From Asanoa ferruginea (lineage in GTDB: Bacteria; Actinomycetota; Actinomycetes; Mycobacteriales; Micromonosporaceae): a stretch of 64,000 nt of DNA. Made by a program: the position numbers and the translations under genes. The notes under the pieces are model-generated. The model searched no databases, was not told where the DNA came from, and saw only the letters and a program-made list of their open reading frames with translations. Below, piece by piece: positions 1 to 8,858 of this stretch. Location: NCBI RefSeq assembly GCF_003387075.1, contig NZ_QUMQ01000001.1, positions 6,758,001 to 6,822,000 on the forward strand, in the 5' to 3' direction. The stretch's first letter is position 1; the number at the start of each line of letters is the position of its first letter.

Positions 1-1
1 C

Positions 2-745
<744 letters not shown>

Positions 746-749
746 AACC

Positions 750-1214
750 CTAGCTGAGCCGGGCCAAGGTGGCGTCGTCCTCGACGCCACCGTAGAACCG
801 GCCGAGGACCGCGCGGAACGCCAACTCGGCCGGCGCCGCATGGGTGAACAGCGTCATCGACGAGCGCAGCTTCATCGCGTCGACCGGGCCGAAGATCCGC
901 TCTTCGTCGGCCTCGTCGCCCTCGACCAGGGCGGTGGCGCACTCCAGCAGGCGCGGGCCGAGCACCGGGTGGTCGAGGTAGGCGCGGGCCTCGTCGAGCC
1001 CGGAGATCGCGTACGCCTGCGCCATCGAACTGCGCCCCAGCCCGGCGATCTGTGGGAAGACGAACCACATCCAGTGGCTGCGCTTGAGTCCGGCACGCAG
1101 TTCGGCCAGCGCGCGGTCGTAGACGCCGGTCTGCGCCTCCACGAAGCGGCCCAGCCGGTAAGGATCGTCGTCAGTCACCAGGCCAGCCTCACGAGTCGGC
1201 GCCACACCGGTCAA
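750..1214 (-). CDS. DUF1810 family protein
   Basis: A 154-residue protein matching the DUF1810 family by its SHWMWFVFPQ core, the GLGRSSMAQ-YAI segment and the conserved D-x-x-K-L-R-S-S-M-T-L-F end. The family is widespread and its biochemical role is not established. The ATG at 1214 overlaps the stop of the upstream gene (ATGA, 1211-1214), which suggests translational coupling. A GTG at 1178 gives VTDDDPYRLGRF and fits the usual family N-terminus better, so the first 12 residues are uncertain. Confidence 0.85.
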   Translation of the reverse strand: MTGVAPTREAGLVTDDDPYRLGRFVEAQTGVYDRALAELRAGLKRSHWMWFVFPQIAGLGRSSMAQAYAISGLDEARAYLDHPVLGPRLLECATALVEGDEADEERIFGPVDAMKLRSSMTLFTHAAPAELAFRAVLGRFYGGVEDDATLARLS

Positions 1215-1558
1215 GCCGCCGCTCCGTGCCGGTCGATCGCGAAGTCGTAGCCGTCACCGACGTGGGGCGGTGTCTCGTCGCGCCAGCGCCGGAAGGCTGC
1301 CTCCGCGATCGGCCCGCCGGCACAGGCCAGCGCGTCCAGGTAGGAGCGCAGCGGCCGGTCCGGCGCACCCAGGTCGACGGCGGCGACCAGCCGGCGGCGG
1401 ATCTCGTCGCTCGCGTGCCGGTAGAGAGTCGGCGGCTCCAGCACGCCGGCGTCGAGCAGCCGCCCGAGATGTGCCGCGACCGCGACGGGATCGCGGGCCA
1501 GTTCGGCCCGGGCACCCGCATCGTCGGGGTCCGCGAGCACGATGTCGACAAGCTCCAT
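1211..1558 (-). CDS. Hypothetical protein, 115 aa
   Basis: No family recognised. A small acidic, helix-rich soluble protein with no signal peptide or membrane segment. It ends in a tryptophan-containing stretch (FRRWRDETPPH) followed by a short polar tail. Its stop overlaps the start of the DUF1810 gene by four bases, and the codon use (G/C in third positions) is normal for the region. It is therefore probably a real first gene of a two-gene transcript, but its role is unknown. Confidence 0.6.
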   Translation of the reverse strand: MELVDIVLADPDDAGARAELARDPVAVAAHLGRLLDAGVLEPPTLYRHASDEIRRRLVAAVDLGAPDRPLRSYLDALACAGGPIAEAAFRRWRDETPPHVGDGYDFAIDRHGAAA

Positions 1559-1626
1559 GACCCGGTTGTACGCCGTCGCGGCCGGCTGGCCGAGAGCGGC
1601 GGAACTTTGTCACACTCGACGGCATC

Positions 1627-2097
1627 ATGTCGTTCACGTTGGTGCCGTTCACCGTCGACCGGGCCGCCCTGGTCGCCGGGTGGGTGCTGTCGGCCGACGA
1701 GGCCGACCGGTGGTGCTCGCGCGCCGAGCATCCGTTCCCGCCCGACGTGGTCGCCGGCTGGTCCACGCAGGACGATGTCGCCGCCTACCTGCTGCTCGAC
1801 GGAGGCCGGCCGGTCGGCTACGGCGAGGTCTGGGCCGACGACGAGGAAGACGAGGCCGAGCTGGCCAGGCTGCTCGTCGCGCCGGGGGAGCGGGGGCGCG
1901 GCGTAGGTAAGGCCCTGGCCGCGGCGCTGGCCGGGCGGGCCGGGTTCGACGACGTGTTCCTGCGCGTGCGGCCCGACAACGTCGTGGCGCTCGCGGCCTA
2001 CCGCGCCGCGGGGTTCGCCGACGTCGCCCAGGAGTTGCAGGACGAGTGGAACGCGCCGCAGCCCCGCCCGTACACCTGGCTGCGTTTTACCGGTTAG
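1627..2097 (+). CDS. GNAT family N-acetyltransferase
   Basis: A 156-residue acetyl-CoA-dependent N-acetyltransferase; the substrate is unknown. The acetyl-CoA pyrophosphate loop is visible as ERGRGVGKALA at about residues 89-99, preceded by a beta strand AELARLLVAPG. The C-terminal VALAAYRAAGF is the typical motif after strand 5. Starts with ATG at 1627. Its 3' end overlaps the convergent TetR gene by 11 bp. Confidence 0.85.
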   Translation: MSFTLVPFTVDRAALVAGWVLSADEADRWCSRAEHPFPPDVVAGWSTQDDVAAYLLLDGGRPVGYGEVWADDEEDEAELARLLVAPGERGRGVGKALAAALAGRAGFDDVFLRVRPDNVVALAAYRAAGFADVAQELQDEWNAPQPRPYTWLRFTG

Positions 2098-2662
2098 GGC
2101 CGAGCACCGCGTCGAGCAGGGCGGTCGCCGTCGTGCGGCCGGTGGCCAGGGCCGCGATCGGCGTGCGGTCCATCCGGACGGAGATGGCGACGCCGTCGTA
2201 GATCATCTGTAGCTGCTGGCCCAGCGTGACCGGGTCGGCGGCGCCGGCCTGTGCGGCCAGGTCGGTGAACAGCGCACGGACCCAGGCGCGGTAGGCGTCG
2301 GCCGCGGCGACCGCCGCCGTGCCGGCCGGGGCCTCGGCGGTGGCGGACATGAACGGGCAGCCGCGGTAGTCGGGCGCGGCGAAGCGGGCGCCCTGGATGT
2401 CGAAGACGCCGAGGATCTTCTCGCGCGGCGTCGGGTAGGCCACCAGGCCCTCGGTCACCCGCTTCTCGATCGCCGCGTGCCGGCCCTCTAGGTAGGCCCG
2501 GATCAGCTCGTCTTTGCTGCCGAAGGTGTTGTAGAGCGAGGCCTTCGCGACGCCGGCGTGCTCGATCACCCGGTCGATGCCGACCACGTGCACGCCGTCG
2601 CGGTAGAACAGTTCGTCGGCCGCGGACAGCAGCCGCTCACGTGCTGACGCTCGCGTCGCCAT
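2087..2662 (-). CDS. TetR/AcrR family transcriptional regulator
   Basis: A 191-residue repressor. An N-terminal helix-turn-helix (RERLLSAADELFYRDG to VAKASLYNTFGSKDELI) is followed by a ligand-binding domain containing YRGCPFMSA, typical of the group related to YxaF/LmrA. It lies 29 bp downstream of the broken MFS gene on the same strand. The two probably form an autoregulated efflux operon controlled from the palindromes at 3955-4002. The inducer is not predictable. Confidence 0.9.
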   Translation of the reverse strand: MATRASARERLLSAADELFYRDGVHVVGIDRVIEHAGVAKASLYNTFGSKDELIRAYLEGRHAAIEKRVTEGLVAYPTPREKILGVFDIQGARFAAPDYRGCPFMSATAEAPAGTAAVAAADAYRAWVRALFTDLAAQAGAADPVTLGQQLQMIYDGVAISVRMDRTPIAALATGRTTATALLDAVLGPNR

Positions 2663-2691
2663 CTAACCCACCGCCCTTCCGCCGGGTTGCG

Positions 2692-3940
2692 TCATCGTAC
2701 GTTCGCGAGCCGGGGCGTGCGGCGCCGGAGCAGGCCGGCGCCGGCGAGTGCGGCGAGCACGATCACGGCCACGCCGTACTCGCGGGCGGTGTCGGTCAGG
2801 CCGCCGGCGTGCACGACCAGGAAGCCGGCGACCACCGCGGGCAGGCCGAGGCCGAGGTAGCAGACCACGTAGAGCAGGGCCAGCACGCCGGCCCGTTCGT
2901 GCGCGGCGACCAGCGGCACGACGAGCCGGATCGCGCCCTGGAAGCCGCTGCCGAAACCGATGCCGGCGACGCCGGTCGCGATCAGGAACGCCACGGCCGA
3001 GCCGGCGGAGATGGCGACCAGGGTGCCGGCCACGCCGACGATCAGGCCGACGATGCCGACGGCGAGCGCGGTGTGCGCCGGTCGCTTGTCGACGGCCAGC
3101 ACGGACAGGGCGGCGACGGCGGCGAGCACGAACAGGCCGAGGCCGCCGTAGACCGCGGAGCTGGATCCGGCCAGGCCGCGGAGCAGCGCCGGGCCGAGTG
3201 AGGCGTAGAAGCCGGCCAGCGCCCAGACCGCGAACAGCACCGGCGCCGCGATCATGACCGGACCGCGGACGTGGCGGGGTAGCCGGATCTCCGGGATCAG
3301 CGAGTGCCGGGCGCCGGGTGCGCGGGAGACCGTCTCGGGCATCAGCGCGACGCCGACGGCCTGGATGCCGAGCACGACCAGCAGCACGAGGTAGATCAGG
3401 TGGGTCGGTGCCGGGAGGAATTGCACGACCAGGGCGGAGAGCAGGGCGCCGCCGCCGGTGCCGATGCCGGGCGCGACCGCGTTGGCGGTGGTGCCGCGGG
3501 TCCGGTCGACGTCGAGCATGCCGGCGCCGAGGGCGGACAGTGCGGCGCCGGTGGCCAGGCCCTGGACGACGCGGGCGGCGAGCAGTTCGGGCACGCCGCC
3601 GGCGAACACGAAGCCGACCAGGGCGGCGGCCTGGACGAGCAGGGCCACCAGGAGCACCGGGCGGCGGCCGAGGTGGTCGGAGAGGCGGCCGAAGATCAGC
3701 AGGGCGACCAGCAACCAGCACCGCGACCGCGTACACGCCGAAGACGACCGTCGTGGTCATCGGGGAGAAGCCCCACTCGGCCTGGTAGGTCGCGTAGAGC
3801 GGGGTCGGCGCGCTGGACGCGGCCAGCAGCGACACGACGATCGAGGCGAGCAGCACCAGCGAGCCGGTGCGGCCGAGGCGGAAGCGCCTGACGGTGCCGG
3901 AGGGTGTTGCCGGCCGATCGTCGACGGTGAGGGTACTCAC
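2692..3940 (-). pseudogene. MFS transporter gene interrupted by a frameshift
   Basis: Codes for a 12-TM major facilitator (drug or small-molecule efflux type) in two frames. The first part (GTG at 3940) reads through TM1 and TM2 to VYAVAVLVA, then runs into an arginine/proline-rich shadow frame. The remainder (GRLSDHLGRRPVLLVALL, the MFS motif A after TM2, to the end near 2692) is in another frame. The shift lies at a perfect 7-bp tandem duplication, 3707-3720. Removing one copy restores a single frame of 413 residues reading VAVLVALLIFGRLSD. Either a real loss-of-function or phase-variable lesion, or a sequencing error. Codon use in both halves is normal, so any lesion is recent. The tetR gene follows in the same direction. 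Confidence 0.85.
3707..3720. repeat. 7-bp perfect tandem duplication (ACCAGCA x2)
   Basis: Two adjacent copies of ACCAGCA, 3707-3713 and 3714-3720. On the coding strand this reads TGCTGGTTGCTGGT inside the MFS gene at the TM2/motif A junction. Seven extra bases shift the frame. A single copy would give the expected MFS sequence. Confidence 0.95.
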
Positions 3941-3954
3941 GACAACTCCCTGAA

Positions 3955-4002
3955 TAGACCTGTCTGTCTAGTGCGTAGCCAACGTTAGACAGACCTGTCT
4001 GT
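3955..4002. promoter_or_regulatory. Two TetR-type palindromic operators upstream of the MFS-tetR operon
   Basis: Site 1, TAGACCTGTCTGTCTA (3955-3970), has TAGAC/GTCTA outer arms. Site 2, AGACAGACCTGTCT (3987-4000), is a perfect 6+2+6 palindrome, and shifting the centre by one also gives ACAGAC-CT-GTCTGT (3989-4002). Both contain the shared core AGACCTGTCTGT. They sit 15-62 bp upstream of the MFS GTG start, where a repressor would block transcription. The most likely ligand is the TetR protein encoded at 2087-2662. Confidence 0.75.
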
Positions 4003-4021
4003 TCAAGCAACGAGAGCCGGG

Positions 4022-4510
4022 TCACCTACCGGCGGTGCGGCGGCCCTTCAGGTGGCGGCCGAACGCGCGGGCGATCTCCCGGTCGGCGTCGCGTTGCGCG
4101 AGCACCTGGCGCTTGTCGTAGGACCGCAGGCCCCGGCCGATCCCGAGCTCGACCTTGGCCCAGCCGTTGTCGAAGTAGAGCGCCAGCGGGATCAGGCTCA
4201 GGCCCGGCTCGCGGATCCTGTCGAGGATCCGGTCGATCTCGGCCCGGTGCAGCAGCAGCTTGCGGATCCGCCGGGGGCCGTGCGGCGAGAAGCCGTGGAT
4301 CCCGTATTCGGCGATGTGCAGGCCGTAGAGATGCAGCTCACCGTCGCGCTCCTGGGCGAACGCGTCGACCAGCGAGGCGTGCCCGAGCCTGAGCGACTTG
4401 ACCTCGGTGCCGAGCAGCACGAGCCCGGCCTCGTAGGTCTTGAGGATCTCGTATTCGTGCCGGGCCCGCTTGTTGGAAGCGATCAGTTTCCGCGGCGTCT
4501 CCCGGCTCAT
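4022..4510 (-). CDS. smpB: SsrA-binding protein SmpB
   Basis: A 162-residue RNA-binding protein that delivers tmRNA to stalled ribosomes for trans-translation. Family hallmarks: the N-terminal [15 protein letters not shown], the [13 protein letters not shown] segment, the [13 protein letters not shown] helix, and the basic C-terminal tail rich in arginine and lysine that enters the mRNA channel. ATG at 4510. No tmRNA gene is visible next to it in this window. A 126-residue hypothetical gene lies 43 bp upstream in the same direction, and the TetR-regulated efflux operon follows. Confidence 0.97.
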   Translation of the reverse strand: MSRETPRKLIASNKRARHEYEILKTYEAGLVLLGTEVKSLRLGHASLVDAFAQERDGELHLYGLHIAEYGIHGFSPHGPRRIRKLLLHRAEIDRILDRIREPGLSLIPLALYFDNGWAKVELGIGRGLRSYDKRQVLAQRDADREIARAFGRHLKGRRTAGR

Positions 4511-4553
4511 GACGGACCAGTCTGCCAGGTGCTTTCTGCCACGGCTGCGAATA

Positions 4554-4934
4554 TCAGCGCTCGCGGAACCCGTCGCGCATCCGCCGGAAGAAGCCGCCCT
4601 CGCGGGGCAGCGCCGGTGCGGCCGCCACCGGTCGGGTCGCCCGGCGGGCCACCGGCTGCTCGTAGTCGGTGTTCGCGATCGTGTCGATCACCTGGGCCTC
4701 GGTGAAGTCTTCGGAGCCCGGGATCGCCGGCACGAAACCGACCAGCATGCCGTCGCGCATCACCTGCGCTTCGAGCCCGGCGGTGCCGTCGGTGTCCCAG
4801 AATGCCTCGCGGTCTCCGGGGAGGACCACCCGGACGCCGGTCTCGGACCGGCCGACGTTGGCCTGTGCCAGGTGAGCCGGGACACCACGGTCACGCAACG
4901 CGTCGACCACCCGGCGGGCGCGGTTCTCGTCCAT
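4554..4934 (-). CDS. Hypothetical protein, 126 aa
   Basis: Not assigned to a family. Starting at the ATG 4934 ([14 protein letters not shown]) gives a soluble, mixed alpha/beta protein with a segment [19 protein letters not shown] followed by [13 protein letters not shown]. The linker is proline/alanine-rich and the C-terminus is strongly basic ([12 protein letters not shown]). The longer frame to 5000 would overlap the divergent promoter region and is less likely. It lies directly upstream of smpB on the same strand, so the two may be co-transcribed. Confidence 0.6.
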   Translation of the reverse strand: MDENRARRVVDALRDRGVPAHLAQANVGRSETGVRVVLPGDREAFWDTDGTAGLEAQVMRDGMLVGFVPAIPGSEDFTEAQVIDTIANTDYEQPVARRATRPVAAAPALPREGGFFRRMRDGFRER

Positions 4935-5020
4935 GACGTGCAAGGTAGCGCGCCACGGTGGGAATCGGCTGTGCACCGCCCGGTATGAACCTGGGAACAC
5001 GCTGGGGACTCGTACCCCGC

Positions 5021-6097
5021 ATGAGGCGTGTCACGCTCGGGGTCTTCCTGCTTCTGGCCGGCTGCGCCGGGCCAGTCACACCGCCGCCGGTTGCCGCCAC
5101 GGTGATGCGGGTCGCGCGGGCCGCGCACACCGCGACGGCGCTGCCCGACGGGCGGGTGCTGGTGGTCGGTGGGTGCGCTTTGGACGGATGCGGGGGTACG
5201 CGGCTCGCGGTGCCGTCCGAGCTCTTCGTCGGCGGCCGTTTCGTCGCTGGTCCGGCGCTGTCCGGGCCCCGGTTCAACCACACGGCCACCGCGCTCGGCG
5301 ACGGGCGGGTGCTGGTGGCCGGCGGGTTCCCGGACGAGGCGGCGCCGCCGAGCGCGACCGCGGAGGTCTTCACCGGCGAGCGGTTCGAGCCGGTGCCCCC
5401 GATGACGACGCGGCGCGGCAACCACACCGCGACCCGGCTCCGCGACGGCCGCGTGCTGCTCGTCGGCGGGGTCTCCGGACGGGCGGCGCTGGCGTCGGCG
5501 GAGGTGTTCGACGGGGTGGGTTTCACCGCGGTCGCACCGATGCCGGGTGCGCGGTCGCGGCACGGCGCCGCGCTGCTCGCCGACGGCCGGGTGCTGGTCG
5601 TCGGTGGCCAGGCCGGCACCGCGCACGGCGTGGCCCTGCTGGACACCGCGCTGCTCTACGACCCGGTCCGGGACGCCTGGGATCGGGTGCCGGGCCGGTT
5701 GCCGGAGCCCGCCTACAAGCTCGCGGTGGCGCCCTTGCCGGACGGGCGGGCTCTGGTGGTCGGTGGCCAGACCGCCGACGATCCGGACGCTCGGCTGGCC
5801 ACGACGCTGCTGTTCGACCCGCGCACCGGCCGGTTCACCGGCGACGCGCCGATGGCGGAGCCGCGCTACAAGATCTCCGACGCGGTGCTCACCCTGCCGG
5901 ACGGCCGGGTCGCGGTCGCGGGCGGTTTCGGGGTCGAGGTGTATGCCGCGGGCCGCTTCCGATCGGTGGCCCGTGGCGAGGTGGAGCGGCAGTATCCGGC
6001 CGTGGCGCCGTTGCCGGACGGGTCGGTCCTGGTCACCGGCGGCTACGACGACCGCACCCGGGTCACCGCGACCGTCCTGCGGGTCACGCTCGACTAG
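5021..6097 (+). CDS. Kelch-repeat lipoprotein
   Basis: A 358-residue predicted lipoprotein. The ATG at 5021 gives MRRVTLGVFLLLAGC, a short signal peptide ending in a lipobox with the acylated Cys at residue 15. The mature part carries seven kelch-type repeats, each with a variant of HTATALPDGRVLVVGG. That is the right number for a complete seven-bladed beta-propeller of the galactose oxidase/kelch class. The copper-ligand residues of galactose oxidase are not evident, so it is more likely a binding or scaffold propeller. It ends by overlapping the stop of the convergent caspase gene (6094-6097). Confidence 0.85.
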   Translation: MRRVTLGVFLLLAGCAGPVTPPPVAATVMRVARAAHTATALPDGRVLVVGGCALDGCGGTRLAVPSELFVGGRFVAGPALSGPRFNHTATALGDGRVLVAGGFPDEAAPPSATAEVFTGERFEPVPPMTTRRGNHTATRLRDGRVLLVGGVSGRAALASAEVFDGVGFTAVAPMPGARSRHGAALLADGRVLVVGGQAGTAHGVALLDTALLYDPVRDAWDRVPGRLPEPAYKLAVAPLPDGRALVVGGQTADDPDARLATTLLFDPRTGRFTGDAPMAEPRYKISDAVLTLPDGRVAVAGGFGVEVYAAGRFRSVARGEVERQYPAVAPLPDGSVLVTGGYDDRTRVTATVLRVTLD

Positions 6098-8799
6098 AAG
6101 TTCCAGGCCAACCAGTCGCGTACGTGGGTGGCGGCGGCGGCGATCGGCGGCGCGAGCCGGCCAAGGACGACACCGGCCACTGCCGCGGCGAGAGTCACCC
6201 ACACCGTGACGACGCCGATCACCTCGCCGTCGGAGCCCTCGGTGACGTTGACGATGATGGCGACGATCCCCCAGATGAACAGGCCCGCGATCAGGGTGGT
6301 GATTCCCCACGCGGCCCAGTCGCCCGCGCCGAACCGCGTGTCGCCGAACACCCGCGTCACGGAGGCGGCCAGGAACAGCGTCGCGGCGGCCAGCGCCACG
6401 ATGCCCGTGCCGACCGCGACCCAGCGCAGGAAAGCCTTTCGCCTTCCCGATCGCCATGCGGCGGCGGCCCGGTTCCGCAACTCGTGCATCCGGATCGCGT
6501 ATCCCGGTGTCTGCCCGGCGACGGGTGCGACCTGGTGCCAGCGCACCACCGGCACCGCGTGCAGGAAATGGTCCACGATGGTCATCGCGTTCACCCGGTA
6601 GAGGCCGGCGAGCACCGCCGACAGCTTGTCCTGGGGAAACCTGGCGGTGGCCGTGACGAGCACCTCCACCAGCGCCTCCGGAGGATCGGTGGCCAGCGCG
6701 GCGACCAGGTTGGCGATCTCGCCCCACGGACGGTCGGCGGCCTCGCGGATCATTCCCGTGGCCGCGTCGGTGTGGCCCGCGTCGACGAGCCCGCGCACGA
6801 ACCGGTTGACGGTCTCGACCGGCGCGGCCGCGACCGTGGTGGCGAGCCGCGCGACGACCGGCGCCGAACCGGCCGCCTGCATCAGCGCGAGCAGTCGTTC
6901 GATCTCGTTGGGCTGGGCCACCGTGGCGACGAGGGCGTTGGCGGTGCGGGTCCGGGCTTCGACGAACCCCCGGGACCCGGTCGGCTCGAGGCGCTTGAGC
7001 AGCGTGGCCAGCTCGTCGGGCGATCGGCGCGCGGCCAGCTCGAGCACCGGGCCGGAGTGGTCGGCGTGGGTCGACACCGCCGCGCGGAGCATCTCGTAGA
7101 GGTCGTCGAGCGGCCGCGACTCCGCCGCTCGCACCACCGCGCCGACCGACTCGGTGTGACCGGCGGCGTGCAGCGCCGCGATCAGGGCCGCTACCAGCGG
7201 CGGCCGCAGCCGCCAGCCGGCCCACTGCAACACAGTGTCGGCGTCGTCGCCGGCGCCGGCCGCGCGCAACCCGTCGACCAGCTCGACGATCTCACCGACC
7301 GGGAGCGCGTCGACCCAGCCGAGCACCCGGTCGGCGGTCACGTCGTCGCCGGCGTCGCGCAGCGCCTTGACCACGACCCCGAACTCGGCCGCGGGCCGGC
7401 GGCGGACGCCGTCGAGCACCGACAACACGGCCGCGCTCGACGCGCCGGCGAACAGCTCGGCGATCTCGGCGCCGCTGCGGACCTTGCCGAACTCGTGGAG
7501 CACGTATTGGCCGCGCTCCAGCGGGAGCAGCCGGGCCAGCGGGCGGACCTCGGTGACCGGACGGGTGCGGGCGGCCAGGCCGAGCACGATGTCGGCACCG
7601 ACGTCGAGCCGCTCGGGGTCGCTGCACAGCCGGACCACGTCGGTGAGCTGGCGGCTGGTGCCTATGGCGGCCAGGAGCACGTCGGCGTCGGCCGGGTGTG
7701 AGCCGCCGCGGGTCGCGCCGACGAGCGCGCCGATGTCGTCGACCGGCCGGACGGCCGCCGCGACCCGCAGCACATCGGCGGCCCGGCCGGCGAGGCCGGT
7801 GGCACGGACGGCGGCGATGACCTTGACCACGTCGGCGACCGGGCGCTCACGGAGCACGGTCTCCAGCGCGGCCGGGTCGTCGAGAACCCGGCGGATAGCG
7901 CGGAGGGTGGCCAGTTCACCGGCCGGGCCGTCGACCGGTATCACCGGGGCCGGTCCCGACGCCGCGACCGGCGCGGGTGCCACGGCCATGATCTCGGCGG
8001 CCTCGGCGACGACCTGGACGGTGGACTGGGCCGGCACGACCACCGGCCGCACCCCGACCGGGCTGCGGGCCAACTGGATCCTGCCCACGCCGCCGACGAC
8101 GGTGTGGGTCGGCGTCTGGTTCGCGCCGACCGCCCGCAGGTAGCCGTTGACGTAGTCGTAGGCCTCGTCCGTGGTGATCACGCCGTCGTTGTCGAGGTCG
8201 GCCTCGCCGGTGCGCAGCCCGTGCACGAGCGCCGTGGTGAACACTGACCCGGCCAGCGCGCCACCGTCGACCGGCTCGCCCTCGTAGGAGTATTCGGTGG
8301 CCCGTGACGCGGTCAGCACCACATGCCCGCGCCCGCCGCCGTGCAGCGTCTCCACGCCGACGTCGGCCGCGCCCTTGCCACCCTTCACGTAGGCGCCGCT
8401 GAAACAGCAGTCGAGCAGCACGATCTGGCGGGTGGCCCGACAGTTCTCCAGCCGCTTCTGGAGCCATTGCGCCTCGACCGCGGTGGCGCCGAGGAGGTTC
8501 TTGAACGTGTCGCCGGCGGCGAACCAGAGCTGCCCGCGCGCGTCGAGCAGCCCGTGACAGGACAGGTAGACCAGGGCGAAGTCGTCGGGGCGGCAGGCGG
8601 TGAGGAACGTCTCGAGCGCGATCTCCACGTCGCGCTTGGTGCCGTCGAGCACCGGGGTGACGGTGAACCCGCCGATCGTGGCGTCGCCGAGCACCTCGAC
8701 CAGCTCAGCCGCGTCCTGGGCCGGCGCCCGCAGCCGGCGCAGCTCGGTGTCCTGGTAGTCGCTGGTCGCGACCACCAGCGCTAGTCGTCGACCGTCCAC
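6094..8799 (-). CDS. Caspase-family protease with helical repeats and C-terminal membrane anchor
   Basis: A 901-residue protein starting at GTG 8799. Residues 1-245 form a caspase/peptidase C14 domain: RAPAQDAAEL, the histidine motif SCHG (H82) and the cysteine motif DCCFSG (C132). A canonical EF-hand-like loop, DLDNDGVITTDE, lies at 201-212. The whole segment resembles the actinobacterial family named EACC1-associated caspase in public databases (my recollection, not searched). Residues 295-730 hold degenerate repeats of about 32 residues, roughly RPxxELxxLVxALRAAG-x-x-x-ADxVL, predicted to be a helical solenoid. Three hydrophobic segments follow at about 791-812, 832-852 and 858-880, so the protease is probably tethered to the inner face of the membrane. 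No NTPase or EACC1 partner is adjacent. A role in regulated proteolysis or cell death is inference. Confidence 0.85.
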   Translation of the reverse strand: MDGRRLALVVATSDYQDTELRRLRAPAQDAAELVEVLGDATIGGFTVTPVLDGTKRDVEIALETFLTACRPDDFALVYLSCHGLLDARGQLWFAAGDTFKNLLGATAVEAQWLQKRLENCRATRQIVLLDCCFSGAYVKGGKGAADVGVETLHGGGRGHVVLTASRATEYSYEGEPVDGGALAGSVFTTALVHGLRTGEADLDNDGVITTDEAYDYVNGYLRAVGANQTPTHTVVGGVGRIQLARSPVGVRPVVVPAQSTVQVVAEAAEIMAVAPAPVAASGPAPVIPVDGPAGELATLRAIRRVLDDPAALETVLRERPVADVVKVIAAVRATGLAGRAADVLRVAAAVRPVDDIGALVGATRGGSHPADADVLLAAIGTSRQLTDVVRLCSDPERLDVGADIVLGLAARTRPVTEVRPLARLLPLERGQYVLHEFGKVRSGAEIAELFAGASSAAVLSVLDGVRRRPAAEFGVVVKALRDAGDDVTADRVLGWVDALPVGEIVELVDGLRAAGAGDDADTVLQWAGWRLRPPLVAALIAALHAAGHTESVGAVVRAAESRPLDDLYEMLRAAVSTHADHSGPVLELAARRSPDELATLLKRLEPTGSRGFVEARTRTANALVATVAQPNEIERLLALMQAAGSAPVVARLATTVAAAPVETVNRFVRGLVDAGHTDAATGMIREAADRPWGEIANLVAALATDPPEALVEVLVTATARFPQDKLSAVLAGLYRVNAMTIVDHFLHAVPVVRWHQVAPVAGQTPGYAIRMHELRNRAAAAWRSGRRKAFLRWVAVGTGIVALAAATLFLAASVTRVFGDTRFGAGDWAAWGITTLIAGLFIWGIVAIIVNVTEGSDGEVIGVVTVWVTLAAAVAGVVLGRLAPPIAAAATHVRDWLAWNF

Positions 8800-8858
8800 A
8801 GTCGGCAGAGTAGCGGGTCACCGCGCGATCACCGTCGGCTGCCCGACATCATGGTGCG

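Noticed and set aside
3700-3720. Programmed ribosomal frameshift in the MFS gene
   Set aside because: There is no slippery heptamer such as X-XXY-YYZ and no downstream stimulatory structure. The exact 7-bp duplication is a simpler cause.
4022-4510. tmRNA (ssrA) beside smpB
   Set aside because: The gaps around smpB are 43 and 81 bp and contain a TetR operator, too small for the 350-nt tmRNA.
4760-7701. Two long frames (4760-7225 minus and 4933-7701 plus) over the kelch and caspase genes
   Set aside because: They lie in shadow frames of the kelch lipoprotein and caspase genes, whose motifs are unmistakable. Arginine-rich composition and no conserved domains.
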